Counted from the first letter of the stretch, positions 23,864 to 36,665 are shown. The stretch: DNA of 64,000 bases from Proteles cristata cristata (GCA_017311185.1 JAESUZ010005101.1:434001-498000), one strand, 5' to 3'. Program-made: numbers and translations. The notes: a model not told the origin generated them from the letters alone.

Positions 23864-23875
23864 GTCTGTATTTTC

Positions 23876-24479
23876 TTTTCCCTCAGCAAGCAGTACAGCT
23901 GGTCATAATCTTGCTTGATGGGGTGAAGCCAGCCTTCATTCCAGAACCATCTGGGCCATTAGCAGTCCTGATTGTACTGGATATTATAGTTTTCCATTAA
24001 CATTTATCACAGGACACAGGACAGCTAACAGGCAGCCTAAAGGGTCTCCGATGTTCCAGACATACTCTTCCCCGGCCTCACTTCTTGATGGTCAGGATTG
24101 ATCAATCACCCCAGTCAGTAAGTACCGAGACTTTTTTGTTGTTATTGTTAGTCTGTTCTTTGGAATGAGTTGCCTAAAATGATCAGCAGAGCATGTCAAG
24201 TTCAAGTCAAAAACCCACTACTGTGTTTCCTAGTGGAAGCTTTCTCCTTTGGGATTTATCTCTAAATCAAGAGATCCCAAAGTTGTGGGAACAAAAAACA
24301 AACACTTTGCTAATGGATCCCTAGGGATGGCAGAGAAAAGGGTGACTCCCATTTCTATCCACTTGATTCATGGTTGTAAGAGAAACATCACCACATATCG
24401 GCTGATAATTTAGAGCACATATTGCATCCTGGTGGATGTTACCCTAGCATTGAAAAGTGCTGCCACATAGCTGACACCA
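23876..24479. other. no recognised feature
   Basis: About 600 bp. No gene or repeat that I can name. Confidence 0.35.
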
Positions 24480-24960
24480 TAAGTGAATTTTTTTCAATCT
24501 AAGTATAGTTGACAATTAAAAATTGTATATATTTAAGGTATACAACTTGATGATTTGACATTTGTATATTTTGTAAAATATTTATCACAATCAACTTAAT
24601 TAACACTATCGCCTCACCCAGTTATAATTTTTAAGTGCATGGTGAGAACACTTGAGATCTACCCTCTTAGCAAATTTCAACTATATGATGCAATATTAAC
24701 TCTAAAGCCACATTGTTGTACATTAGATTTCCAGAATTTATCTTACACAGCTGAAACTTTTATCCCTTAATCAACATCTCCCGATAATCTCCTTCCCCTG
24801 GCATTTGTAACCACCATTCTCTGTTTCTGAATCTGATAGCTTTAGATTTTGCACATGAGTTCTAAGTATTTGTCTGTGTCTGATGTCCCCCAGGTTCATG
24901 TATGTTGTTGCAAAGGGCCATTCTAATAGGTACAGAGTGGTCCCCCCAACACACACACAA
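24480..24960 (-). mobile_element. L1 3' UTR fragment
   Basis: 'aaggtatacaacttgatgat', 'aatcaacttaattaacacta', 'ttagcaaatttcaactatat' and 'ttgttgtacattagatttcc' are antisense L1MA-like 3' UTR blocks in order. Confidence 0.7.
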
Positions 24961-25556
24961 TTTTATAATTAATATTGACTATTCCCCTTAATATAGAGTT
25001 ATATATAAAATCTATTTCATATTGGCCATTTTTCTATTAATGAAGGGATAATATTTTCATAACCTGTTCCCCTCCCTTTAAATATTTTATGGAAAGAAAG
25101 TAAACATTACCAAAGAAAATTCCAGAAATTAAAGGAAAATAGCAGTGCCCTTCCTCAGAGAAGAAATTTAAGTCATCTTTGAGAAAAATCTGGATGATCC
25201 AAACTGTCTGGAACCATTTGTGTATGATTGGATCTACCAGTTCCAATAACTGGTAGAACTGAACACTAAAATTATTTGGATTTGGTGATGGTTCTTTGCC
25301 CTCCCTTCCTTCTTTCCTTCTTTCCTTCCTTCCTCATCCTCTTCCTTTTTTCTTTTTCTTTCTTTTTTTGGTGGGAGATGGGGGAGTGTTGGGTAGATTT
25401 TTAATATAGAGTGCATTTCTTTAATAGTTCTAAGTCCATTTGGATTTCTATTTCTTTCTGAGTCAGCCATACAAAATGGCATTTTCCTGGGCAATTACCC
25501 ATTTTTTTTCTAATCTTTTAAATTTGTTTGTTTAAAGTTCACATTATTCCTTTACT
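24961..25556. other. no gene; (TTCC)n/(TTTC)n tract at 25297-25370
   Basis: AT-rich sequence with a pyrimidine microsatellite of TTCC and TTTC units. Its complement gives a Lys/Glu-rich frame (25234-25494) that is an artefact of the repeat. Confidence 0.6.
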
Positions 25557-26890
<1,334 letters not shown>

Positions 26891-27530
26891 TAACGATGCT
26901 TACTCGCTGGCATCCAAGGACAGAAAACACTTTTGTTAATTTAAAATATGTTTTATCTTAGTTTATATTCCCTGTTCTGTCTTAAAATACATATTTGTGC
27001 TTTACCTCTATCCTTTTTACTTCTTCAGCTTTGCTCACAATGTGTCAACGTGATTCAACTTTAAATATTTGATTTGGTTGATCTTCTCTACTGTATTTAA
27101 CACAAGGGAATACTTAAGATTTATGTGTGATTAGGTTTCCCTAAATAATCCTGATGTTCTTCCATATTCCTTATTCCTCTGTGTGGAGGTGAACTTGAGT
27201 ATCCACTGGTAGGACTCATTTCTTGATTAAGTGACTGTAAGCCATCAAAAATCCTCAACACCAGCAAGTGGATCTCTTTCTGCTCTCCGAAGCAGTGTAA
27301 GGTAACAATCCTATGTTAGTGCATCTCGTTCTCTCTGGTGGGTAGTTCCAAGTTCAACAAATGGAGGCTGGGCAGAGAGTAGTAGGAGACACATTTGGCT
27401 CTTGCTGTAAGTTGTACCCTATAAGTAGTTTATCATTAATAAAGGACATAATTTTATATTTGTGACTTTTTCTTGAACTCTCAGTGGACTCAGAGTTAGG
27501 GAGACAACACCAAAGTCATTTATAGAGCTC
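26891..27530. other. possible old LTR end; otherwise unrecognised
   Basis: Near 27430-27515 'cattaataaaggacataatt' followed by 'gtggactcagagttagggag' looks like the polyadenylation end of an old LTR and its junction. The left boundary cannot be set. Confidence 0.3.
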
Positions 27531-27659
27531 GCTCAAACGCCAACATTTGTTTTCAATTTCATTAATTTGTGTTCTTTTTGTATTATGTGGTCTCTTCTTT
27601 CTTTGGATTACTTCATGCTCCTTTCTGCTGCATTTAGTATGGCTCCCTAGAGTGTTAAT
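27531..27659 (-). mobile_element. possible old L1 ORF2 fragment (left part)
   Basis: 'ttttcaatttcattaatttg' then 'ggattacttcatgctccttt' resembles antisense L1 ORF2. It may continue at 28606-28700 beyond a later L1 insertion. Weak. Confidence 0.3.
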
Positions 27660-27897
27660 TTCACTGACATTTAATTTAATTTAATTTAATTCTTGGTTAG
27701 TTTCCATTTTTATTTAAATTCCAGTTACTTAACATACAGTGTAATATTTGTTTTTAGGTGTTGAATTCAGTGATGCATCAGATACATACAATGCCCAGGG
27801 CTCATTAGGAGGGCCCTCCTTAATATCCATCCTCCATTTAATGCACCCCTATTGCTCACCTCCACTCCAGCAACCCTCAGCTTGTTCTCGACATTAA
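27660..27897 (-). mobile_element. carnivore-type L1 3' end (one half of an inverted L1)
   Basis: 'gttacttaacatacagtgta', 'gaattcagtgatgcatcaga', 'cccagggctcattaggaggg' and 'ctccagcaaccctcagcttg' are the antisense of the young carnivore L1 3' UTR. The tail side is a (TTTAA)n run at 27670-27692. The element changes orientation at about 27897. Confidence 0.7.
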
Positions 27898-28605
27898 GAG
27901 TCACAAAGAATGGAAAAACATTTCATGCTCATGGATTAGAGGAACAAACATTGTTAAAATGTCTATACTACCCAAAGCAATCTTCACGAGTAAGGAATTC
28001 CCTAGCAAAAACCAGCAGCATTTTTAACAGGGCTAGAATAAGCAATCCTAAAATTTGTATGGAACCACAAAAAAAAAAAAAAACAAAAAAAAAACCCAAG
28101 TAGCCAAAGCAATCCTGAAAAACGAAAGTAAAGCTGGAAGCATCACAATTCCAGACTTCAAGTTATATTACAAAGCTGTAAAGATCAAAACAGTACAGCA
28201 CTGGCACAAAAACAGACACACAGATTAATGGAACAGAATAGAAGACACAAAAATGGTCCCGCAACTATACAGTCAACTAATTTTCAACAAAGCAGGAGAG
28301 AGTATCCAATGGAAAAAAGACAGCCTCTTCAGCAAATGGTGTTGGGAAAACTGGATGACAACATGCAAAAGAATGAAAGTGGAACACTTTTTTTTTTTTA
28401 CAGTATGTACAAAAATAAATTCAAAATGGATGAAAGATGTAAACGTGAGACAGAAAACCATCAAACTTCTAGAAGAGAACACAGGCAGTGACACTGGCTG
28501 AGGCAACTTCTTACTAGTACGTCTTTGGAGGCAAGGGAAACAAAAGCAAAAATGAAAAGGTAAGTTTTAGATTGGGAGAAGATATCTACAAATGATGACT
28601 GTTTA
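27898..28605 (+). mobile_element. L1 ORF2 segment in opposite orientation
   Basis: The plus strand here carries L1 ORF2 C-terminal coding blocks: 'tgctcatggattagaggaac', 'caaagcaatcctgaaaaacg', 'agacttcaagttatattaca' and 'tggtgttgggaaaactggat'. In translation 'NKAGESIQWKKDSLFSKWCW' is recognisable at 28253-28501. Oligo-A runs at 28069-28096 break the frame. It joins a 3' UTR half that faces the other way. Confidence 0.82.
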
Positions 28606-28769
28606 ATCTTAAATAATTCTAATTTCCTTTCTAATTTCCTCTTTGATCCATGAATACAAATCTGTTCTTTAAAAATTATTTTTAAATTTTACTTAAGAAC
28701 AATAGCACATCATAAGGATGTGCTTTTTAGCAACTGTAGAAAACACTTCAATTCCAAAAGGAGAAAGCT

Positions 28770-28974
28770 ATTTTTTTTAATGTTTTATTTATTTTTGAGA
28801 GACAGAGAGACACAGCGTGAGCAGGGGAAGGGACAGAGAGAAGGAGACACAGAGTCTGAAGCAGGCTCTGAGCCGTCCACACAGAGCCCAACACTGGGCT
28901 TGAACCCACGGACTGTGAGATCATGACCTGAGCCGAAGTTGGCTGCTTAACTGACTAAGCCACCCAGGTGCCCC
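28770..28974 (-). mobile_element. CAN-SINE
   Basis: Complete tail-to-head order. Perfect 11-bp duplication 'aggagaaagct' at 28759-28769 and 28975-28985. Confidence 0.94.
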
Positions 28975-29149
28975 AGGAGAAAGCTCTTAAGACAGGAACA
29001 TTTAATGAAAAATCAAGAAAATAATCTTAACATCTGGCCATTAATGAATCAACCCAAAATAATTTAAAGAGGAAATATATTTTCCCAACTCTGAAGCCTC
29101 CTATTTCAGGCCTATAATTTCTACAATTTGAATGTGTTTACTTGAATAC

Positions 29150-29284
29150 ATTTTATTTTATTTATTCTATTTTATTATTTAAAACTTTTTTTTAAAGTAA
29201 GCTCTAGGCCCAACATGGGGCTTGAACTCATGACCACGAAATTAAGAGTTGCAGACTCTACCAACTAAGCCAGCCAGGTGTCTC
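29150..29284 (-). mobile_element. older short CAN-SINE
   Basis: Lacks the long GA body. Contains 'aagctctaggcccaacatgg', 'ggcttgaactcatgaccacg' and 'actaagccagccaggtgtct', which is the older carnivore head type ('gagttgcagactct' in place of 'aagtcggacgct'). Flanked by 'tacttgaatac' at 29139-29149 and 29285-29295. Confidence 0.82.
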
Positions 29285-29301
29285 TACTTGAATACTTTTT
29301 A

Positions 29302-29335
29302 GGTTTTTAAAAATATTTTAAATGTTTATTCATAT

Positions 29336-29368
<33 letters not shown>

Positions 29369-29543
29369 CATGAGCAGGGGAGGGGAGGGATAGATGGAGA
29401 GGGAGACACAGAATCCAAAGCAGGCTCCAGGCTCTGAGCTGTCAGCACAGAGCCCAACGTGGGGCCTGAACTGATGAACCACAAGATCATGACCTGAGCC
29501 AAAGCTGGGCACCCAACTGCCTGAGCCATCCAGGCACCCCCTT
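29302..29543 (-). mobile_element. CAN-SINE inserted at the same target word
   Basis: Full-length with a long GA run (29335-29368). Perfect 17-bp duplication 'tacttgaatacttttta' at 29285-29301 and 29544-29560. Confidence 0.95.
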
Positions 29544-29662
29544 TACTTGAATACTTTTTAAATGGAATTTTCCCCATTACAATATCCCTAATGTAATATT
29601 GTAAGTCATTCTAATTTCTTAAAGTTAGCATTTTATATGATATTGAAAATAAAATAGATCTG

Positions 29663-29857
29663 GGGGTGCCTGGGTGGCTCAGTTGGTTAGGCGTCCGACT
29701 TCAGCTCAGGTCATGATCTCACAGTTCATGGGTTTGAGCCCTGCGTCAGGATCTGTGCTGACAGCTCAGAGCCTGGAGCTTGTTTCAGATTCTGTGTCTG
29801 CCTCTCCCCTGTTCACATTCAGTCTCTCTCTGTCTCACTCTCAAAAACAAAGATTAC

Positions 29858-29890
<33 letters not shown>
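29663..29890 (+). mobile_element. CAN-SINE
   Basis: Head 'ggggtgcctgggtggctcag', decayed B box 'gggtttgagccc', CT body, then an A-run and (GAAAA)n tail at 29857-29890. Faces the preceding minus-strand copy, with about 120 bp between them. Confidence 0.92.
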
Positions 29891-30212
29891 TGGACGTAAA
29901 CTAGGCACCTTGATACATGTTTGAAAACATAATTTGTATTCCTTTTTTCCTTTAGTAAAAGATTCATTTAGCTTCAGAGGCTTAGTATTTGAATTACCTT
30001 ACTATGCCTTCATAGCATTCCTGTTCATGATTTGAAAGGATGTGAAGTTGAAGGCTAAGTGGTTCACTTTCTTACCATGGACTATCGTTTTTTAAAAGCA
30101 CCATTTTAATAAAACCTACTTAAAGAGATTTGTTCTAAATAAGGATTCCTCCCCAGTAATCATGTTCTGAGCTGGCATAAAACAGGCTTTTTTGTTGCTG
30201 TTCCTGAACATA
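29891..30212. other. no recognised feature
   Basis: About 320 bp of AT-rich sequence. Confidence 0.35.
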
Positions 30213-30385
30213 ATAATATATATATATATAATTATATATATATAATATGTTATAATATATATGTTATATATATATTATATATATAATATATATGTTATAA
30301 TAATATGTTATAATATATATATAATATATATGTTATAATAATATGTTATAATATATATATTATATATATATATATATATATAATA
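30213..30385. repeat. (TA)n / (TAATATGTTA)n AT-rich repeat
   Basis: About 170 bp of TA steps with repeated 'atatgttataat' units. It is self-complementary and able to form hairpins. Confidence 0.95.
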
Positions 30386-30450
30386 ATATGTTGCCCTATC
30401 TAATTAGTATGTGTAATTCTTACTACCTTGCCCTGGATTTCCTAGGTATC

Positions 30451-30665
30451 TTTTTTTTTTTTGTTTATTTATTTATTTTTTTTAATGTTTATTTATTTAT
30501 TTTGAAAGAGAGAGAGCAGGGGAGGGGCAGTGAGAGAGAAAATCCCAAGCAGCCTCCACCTCAGCACAGGGCCTGATGCAAGGCATGAACTCACGAACAC
30601 CGAGACCATAACTTGAGCCAAAATCAAGAACTGAACCCTTAACTGACTGAGCCATCCAGTGCCCC
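30451..30665 (-). mobile_element. CAN-SINE, decayed
   Basis: Long T/TTTA stretch, short GA body, then the complement of the tRNA-like head ending 'gccatccagtgcccc'. The B box region reads 'ggcatgaactcacga', so it is mutated. Confidence 0.88.
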
Positions 30666-31579
30666 AGACCTTCTCATTCTTTAAATGTTACTTCTTATCC
30701 TAACTTTAATACTTCTAATCTCTTTCTCTGTGCTATTTTCTAAGTGATTTCTTCTGATCTGTATTCCAGTTTATTCATGTCCTTTTCATTTGCACTTAGC
30801 TTGTATTATTCCCTTTTTTAAGAATTTTATTGACTACATTTACATTGTTAGATATTATTCTTTGTCAGTTTTTCAATTCAGCTTGTTCACTTTTCATAGC
30901 TGTTCTTTCCATACGCTTTTTCTTTCTTATAAGTTTTAATTATTTGAAAACTGACAGGTACTAACAGACAATTCCATTATTTGAAACTCTGTGTATCCCC
31001 TCCAGAGGTTTGTGCGTACATTTACAGGTATGACCCACCAAAAAAACACTTGGTTTTTATCTTTCAACTATGGCTTCCTAAGTGACGTGGGTCATATCAA
31101 CTTGAAATCCGAACCCATGCCTAACCCATGTGAGGACATTCATGTGGTAATAAATTCTTAGGGGAAACATCCCTCCCCCACCAATATTTAGATTGAAACC
31201 AAGAAGTTCCCTCTGCCACTGGGCAAAGTTGTAGCTCTTCTGGGGTCATGGCTTTACAGAGAAATTTCATTTTCAACTTCCCACATTGCAGGCACCCAAA
31301 GCTATTAAAATATAAGACCCTACCCAAGTAAGGGAGACCCTTCTTTCCCGAGCTCACATAGTGTCAGTGTATTTGCTTATCCTTCTGGTTGTCAATTCCT
31401 TGTTCGTTTTTGGCTACTAAAAATTTCCTTGGTTATTTTTATTTCCTTATTTATTTATTTACTTATTTATTGCAGCGACTATCCCATTAATAGAACGTTT
31501 TTATAGTTTACCTAAAATCCTACATGTTCTGTATTAAAAGAGTTTTCTGGCTACGTAGTTTGGCATAATGCCAGATACA
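30666..31579. other. no recognised feature; (TTTA)n at 31440-31472
   Basis: About 900 bp. The left part (30700-30980) is T-rich and could be very old L1 antisense sequence, but I cannot align it with confidence. Confidence 0.35.
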
Positions 31580-31594
31580 GAAATCCACTGTCTA

Positions 31595-31815
31595 GGGGTA
31601 CCTGGGTGCCTCAGTCGGTTGAGTGTCCGACTTCAGCTCAGATCATGGTCTCGTAGTTTGTGGGTTCAAGCCCTGCATCGGGCTCTGTGCTGGCAGCTCG
31701 GAGCCTGGAGCCTGCTTTGGATTCTGTGTCTCCCTTTCTCTCTGCCCCTCCCCTGTTCATGCCCTGTCTCTCTGTGTTTCTCAATAATAATAAATAAAAT
31801 TTTTTTTTAAATAAG
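31595..31815 (+). mobile_element. CAN-SINE
   Basis: Perfect 15-bp duplication 'gaaatccactgtcta' at 31580-31594 and 31816-31830. The B box reads 'gggttcaagccc'; one CpG has been lost. Confidence 0.95.
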
Positions 31816-31830
31816 GAAATCCACTGTCTA

Positions 31831-33329
31831 ACTCTCCTTTTTCCAAAACCTCACCTGAATCCGTATCAGTGTGGATATCTAAATTCACAAGCTATTCAAA
31901 ACACCGAGCTTTTGACTGGAAAAAATTGGCGTGTCACGTGAATCAGATATCCTGGTTGATGGTTGGTAACCATCATTAGACATTATGATTCCTGTGGAAA
32001 AAAGAATTACAGGAATTCTTGAGCAAAGATATTAGTTTTTAAGTGCATTTCATAATCAGATGTGTACACTCCAAACATTTATATGGTTAACAGCCTATGA
32101 GTACTTGACTTCCCTGGGCACAAGGCCCAACATGACCTCTTTATAAGCACCTTTGTTCCCAATACAGTGACTCTCATGCTTTGTTCCCAGAGAACACTAA
32201 TTCTCAGTGACCCGAACCAAAATGTTCTACCACCAAGAGAAAATAACGGACACTCAATTTGCAGAAAACGCTTAGGCAATGAATGCCCATTTTCTCAATT
32301 AAAAACATTTCCTCATAGTACAATTCTAATATGTGTGTCCTCATAATGACTTTTTAAAATTTTTTTATTACTAAGAATGGAGGAATTAGTAGGAAACCTA
32401 GACTAGCCGAAAACCCTGTAAACCTAATTTGTTAAAGATACGGCAAATGTTCTTATCAACAAAGATGGAGAGACCTGTGCAGAGCTTATGTAATGAAGTA
32501 CTTGTTGCCGGAAGTGAACTTCTCTATGATCCAGAGTGTTCCCATCTCTTTCAGGGACTTTCTAGCTCTCATATTCCATTATCTGTTTTTGGCTCAACTG
32601 GCAATTTTGCTGAAGTTATTTATTCTACAAGGAAATTAGACCTATCAATATTTCATGGCATTCTGCAAAGGTCAGTGTAATTTCTAGGTGTTCTGATCCA
32701 TGAGAAATGTAAGAGATGGTATCCCAGAACAAAGTCCATTGTCACCAACAGTAAGATATTGCAAAGAGGCATGTAAAATCAGGAGAATTTTGGTAGTTAT
32801 AATGCTTTAAATATGCACTCATCATGTTTACAAGTTGTTCATGCATGTCATCTAGTTTCAAAGCCTTCTGTCCATCAAGGAAGCCCAGACCGGCATCCAA
32901 AAAAACCATTCAAAAAATAACTCAAGATATTTACTTGTCTTTTGAGAACGCATTAGAATGCAGAGCTCTCAAAATTCCTCTTTTATCTTGCACCCACTTT
33001 CGACACACACTGCAGCAATGCCCACGCTCCTTTTCTCAGACTACTCTCACACCCCAACTCGAGTTCCTCTGCTCTTTTCTGCCTCCAGCTACCCTACCCA
33101 TTTAGCAGCACGAAAGTCTAACATAGTGGACCGTCTGGCCAGCAGAGACCTGCCGTGGTGGGAGGAGGAGGAAAAGAAATGGAGCGCTAGAAGCAGAATC
33201 CTCTTTGTCCTAAGATCTGGAACACGTATGTGCTTGATGCTTTTCCTCTGACACACATGTATGCACACGGCTGGAAAGAGATTTAAATGTGTACTGTAAG
33301 AGCTATGTGAAATTTTCTGCATCACCTAG
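31831..33329. other. no recognised feature
   Basis: About 1.5 kb without a named repeat. Frames at 32429-32680 and 32824-33251 lack domain signal. Confidence 0.35.
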
Positions 33330-33490
33330 GCTCTCTGGGTATCCATTTCCTCATCCAATGAAAACTAGTATCTATCTCCTCATGCAGTCTTGAGGGTTAA
33401 AGGAAGTCTTACTTGCAAAGCATTTGGAAGTGCTGCCTGGTACATGGTTAGGACTCAGCAAGTATTAATGGTTATTATTACTTGATGGTA
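33330..33490 (+). mobile_element. MIR 3' half
   Basis: 'tatccatttcctcatccaat', 'gagggttaaaggaagtctta' and 'ctcagcaagtattaatggtt' follow the MIR 3' side in sense order. Confidence 0.55.
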
Positions 33491-33619
33491 ATAACAGTAC
33501 ACGTAGCAGAAGATAATGCAGTAAAGACACAACTTATACTGGTTTATAGGTGATATACGATCCACTTTCAACAAGGCCTGGGGTTATAACATAACTAAAT
33601 ACCACAATGGTAATGTTGG

Positions 33620-33776
33620 CAATCTCACGGTTGGCGGGATCGAGCTCTGTGTCTGTTCCGTGTTGACAGCACAGAGCCCACTTGGGATTCTTTCTTTCTC
33701 TCCCTTCTCTCTGCCCCTCCCTCGCTTGTGCTCATGCTCTCTCTCAAAAAATAAATCAATAAATCTTTTTAAAAAG
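33620..33776 (+). mobile_element. 5'-truncated CAN-SINE
   Basis: Starts inside the tRNA-like part ('aatctcacggttggcgggat') and lacks about 60 bp of head including the A box. It is flanked by 'aatggtaatgttgg' (33606-33619) and 'aatggtagtgttgg' (33777-33790), so the truncation happened at insertion rather than later. Confidence 0.88.
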
Positions 33777-33914
33777 AATGGTAGTGTTGGTGATGGGAGA
33801 TGTAACAAAATTTTAGACTTTCCTCTTCAAATACTTTTTTATTCAAACCATGATAAGTAAAGCATGACAAACTTTTGCCTATCAGTTGAAACATTGGATT
33901 AACTTTCTACCTCA

Positions 33915-34085
33915 TTTACTAACAACCAGGCTGTGCCGAGTGTTTAGGGTGTGCCAAGCACTCTACTAAAAATATGCATTATCTAATTTAATTACTAACA
34001 GCGGCATAAGATAAGGTTATTACGATTATTATTACCTTCATTTTCTAGGTAAAGAAATGGATGCTTTAGAGAGGTTCCTGAGGGC
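33915..34085 (-). mobile_element. MIR
   Basis: 'gtgtgccaagcactctacta', 'tattattaccttcattttct' and 'aaagaaatggatgctttaga' give the antisense MIR order. Confidence 0.6.
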
Positions 34086-35167
34086 ACTGAAGACATTTTT
34101 CTTTCTTGGCGTGTCTATTTTCTCTCCTGGTGTATCCCACAGCCTGGACCTTAATACAGATTTGTCCAGTGGGTGAAAGAAATAGTGAAGCCTCACTAGA
34201 CTTTATTGTGATCTTGGGACTTTCACCCAAAGACAGGTTTTCAAAATCAGTTATGGAAGGAGACACGATCATACTTCAGGAGCAAACCAATCCCCCAGGC
34301 TATGTTAGGAGGGGAAAGGAGGAAGAACGTGAAGCAAGGTGAGCACCTTGGGGGAAGAAACTGGAAAAGGCACAGACAGAAGACTGCCAAGGTTTTCGGG
34401 CTGCAGGGGTGGCGAGGACCACAGAGAAAGCAGTGCCACATGAGGAGCCCTTGGGAGAGCTACCGTCAGAGAGGCCATGCTGCTTGCTTCCTGCCACTTG
34501 GGGATCCAGGACCAGTACTTGATGCCCAGGCTACTGGAGCTGCTGAGACAGAAGCCGGAAGGCAGGAGCACCCAGGGCACCCAGGAGCACCCAGAGATGC
34601 TGCTGTGGGCTCCTGAGCCCCACAGTTTTGGGAGAGGGGCTTTGGGAGGCTGGGCAAGCCGCCCACCAACCAGGGCCTTCCGTGCACGGGGTGACGGTGA
34701 CTCTCCCTCATTCCCCACAGGGTGATATGCAGTGGCCCAGGGGTTCTCAGGACTGCCACGACTCTACTGTTTTGTCCTCGGTGAGCTAGAAATGATCCCT
34801 AAGCTGACACGCTCTGTGCACTGCTGCGAAACTCAGAGAAGCACATCCTGCCCTCCAGCTTCCTTTACAGAAACACATTCTCTTTCCTGGAGGTGGCCCT
34901 GCACCAGTGGTTCTCAAAGCGAGCCTGAACCAGCAGTGTGGGCATCGCCGGGGACCTGAGGTCAGGGAGCTGGACGGGAGAAAGAAAGCCACATCGGGAT
35001 GGGGGAGAGATGTTCAGAGTTTATTCCCTAACTGCTCTTTTCCCAGATTGAACATATATATAGATGGTTATGGACCGGTTGAAAAATTCTCAAAATTGCA
35101 GCTTGCTGCTGAGGCTTAAGATTTAAATTAGAGGCAACGAGTTCACAAATTTGGGTGGCCATTCAAA
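34086..35167. other. moderately GC-rich region, no gene recognised; MER5A-like bit at 34905-34960
   Basis: Open frames overlap on both strands (34302-34616 plus, 34305-34718 minus), which is expected in GC-rich sequence with few stops. None has a recognisable domain. 'accagtggttctcaaagcga' at about 34902 resembles one end of the MER5A hAT element. Confidence 0.4.
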
Positions 35168-35262
35168 CAGATTTCATTTAATTAATTAATTTAATTAATT
35201 AATTTATTTAATATTATTATTAAATTATTTATATAATAAATTATTTAATTTATTTAATTAAT
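35168..35262. repeat. (TTAA)n-rich simple repeat
   Basis: About 95 bp of TTAA/TTTA units that ends directly at the head of the next SINE. Confidence 0.9.
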
Positions 35263-35487
35263 GGGGCACCTGGGTGGCTAAGTCAGTGGAGCGACTGACT
35301 CTTGATTTCAGTTTAGGTCGTGATCTCAGCATCATGGGATCAAGCCCTGAGTTGGGCTCTGTGCAGAGCATGAAGTCTGCTTAAGATTCTCTCCCTCCCT
35401 CCCTTCTTCTCTCTCTCTGTCTCTCTCTCCCTTTTCCTCTCCCCTGGTTGCATGTGCACACACACTCTCCCTCTTAAAAAACAAATA
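35263..35487 (+). mobile_element. older CAN-SINE subfamily
   Basis: Head 'ggggcacctgggtggctaag', then 'gactcttgatttcagtttag' and 'catgggatcaagccctgagt'. The 'cttgatttc' and 'gggatcaagcc' words mark an older subfamily than the abundant copies. An extended CT body of about 100 bp includes a CA run. Confidence 0.85.
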
Positions 35488-35734
35488 GATTACTAATAAC
35501 TCATTTTATGTTGAAAGTGTTGTTTGGGAAAGGATTTGCTACTCTGTAAGTATCTTACAGAGCTTCTGGAGAAACTGAAAATGAGCTAATTTGTATGAAA
35601 GTGTTTTGAAGCCATGAAACCCTATGAAAATGTTAGTGCAAGGCAGTTGAAAATCTTGGCAACAAAGTGGTTAAGGCAAAAGAGAATCAGGGGTCTTGAT
35701 ATAGATTATGAAAAAGGGACTAGAGCTCTTCATT

Positions 35735-36335
35735 TATTCACTTGACAGTATTTACTAGGCACCAAATACACACACAGACACACACATGCACACACACATG
35801 TACCAAGGACAGCTGGATGCTGGGAATAAAATGCTGAACAAAAGCAGACATGACCCTTGCTTTCGTGAAGTTCAAATCTAATAGGGGAGACAAAGTTATC
35901 AAATAATTGCATAAATGAGTGACTAATTACTAGACCTAACAATGGTATTCTGAAGCAAAACAATACAATTCTGTGACATCACATAATGGGAAACCTATTC
36001 TATATTTGTGGAGAGAGGGGGTAAAGAGGAAAAGAGGGATTCTTAAGGAGGATTCCCCCCCGCCCCAAGCAATTCTGCTTCAACTGGGATCTGAAGGATG
36101 TGTAGAAGTAAATTAGGTCAGGCTGGGTGGTAAAGGGTCAGGAAGGAAAGTCCTATGGGCAGAGAGAAGCGTCTGGAAAGTCCCTGGTCAGGAAAGGCCA
36201 CATGATATGTGTGAACAACAGAATTCAGGCTGGTGTGTACTGAAGAACATCGGGGCAGGAGTGGGGCAAAGGGAGCTGGTGGGGTAGAGAAGAGCATGAC
36301 TCATGTAGAGCCTTCTAACTCCTGTGTGTCTGAAC
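35735..36335 (-). mobile_element. LINE-2 (L2), antisense, 3' part
   Basis: The left end 'cagtatttactaggcacc' and then 'gctgggaataaaatgctgaa' match the antisense L2 3' end. 'gatctgaaggatgtgtagaa' and 'gtagagccttctaactcctg' blocks follow. A CA tract at 35766-35800 lies inside. It probably continues at 36720-37700. Confidence 0.55.
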
Positions 36336-36665
36336 CAGAGACTGAGCTCAGCTGCTAAAGACAGAAATCCAATGGCAGTGTTTAAAACTCTAAGGATTTT
36401 GTTCACTCACCTAGAAGCCCAGAAGTAGACAGTCAGGTCTTACACCGTGGTTCCACAGAGTCACCAGGACACAGGCTTCCTTCGTCTTTCTGCCTCACCA
36501 TTCCTAATTCTAACATCTGTCCTCAAAGTCTCAAGATGGCTGTTTGAGCTCTAGTCATCATATCCACATTTCAGCCAGGAAGAATTAGAAGAGCTTTGAA
36601 AGGGCTTTCCTAGCCACTCCATTTAACAGCTGCTGCTTACATCTTATGGGTTATTCCCCTCTGTA
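36336..36665 (+). mobile_element. old interspersed repeat (family C, copy 2) inside L2
   Basis: Blocks 'ggcttccttcgtctttctgc', 'ctcaagatggctgtttgagc' and 'catttcagccaggaagaatt' correspond to those at 21840-22110. L2-like sequence lies on both sides. Confidence 0.4.

Noticed and set aside
34305..34718. 137-codon minus-strand open frame with an overlapping plus-strand frame
   Set aside because: GC-rich sequence has few stops on either strand; Pro/Ser/Leu-rich translation without motif. An 'ag' site near 34720 looked like a splice acceptor but nothing supports an exon.
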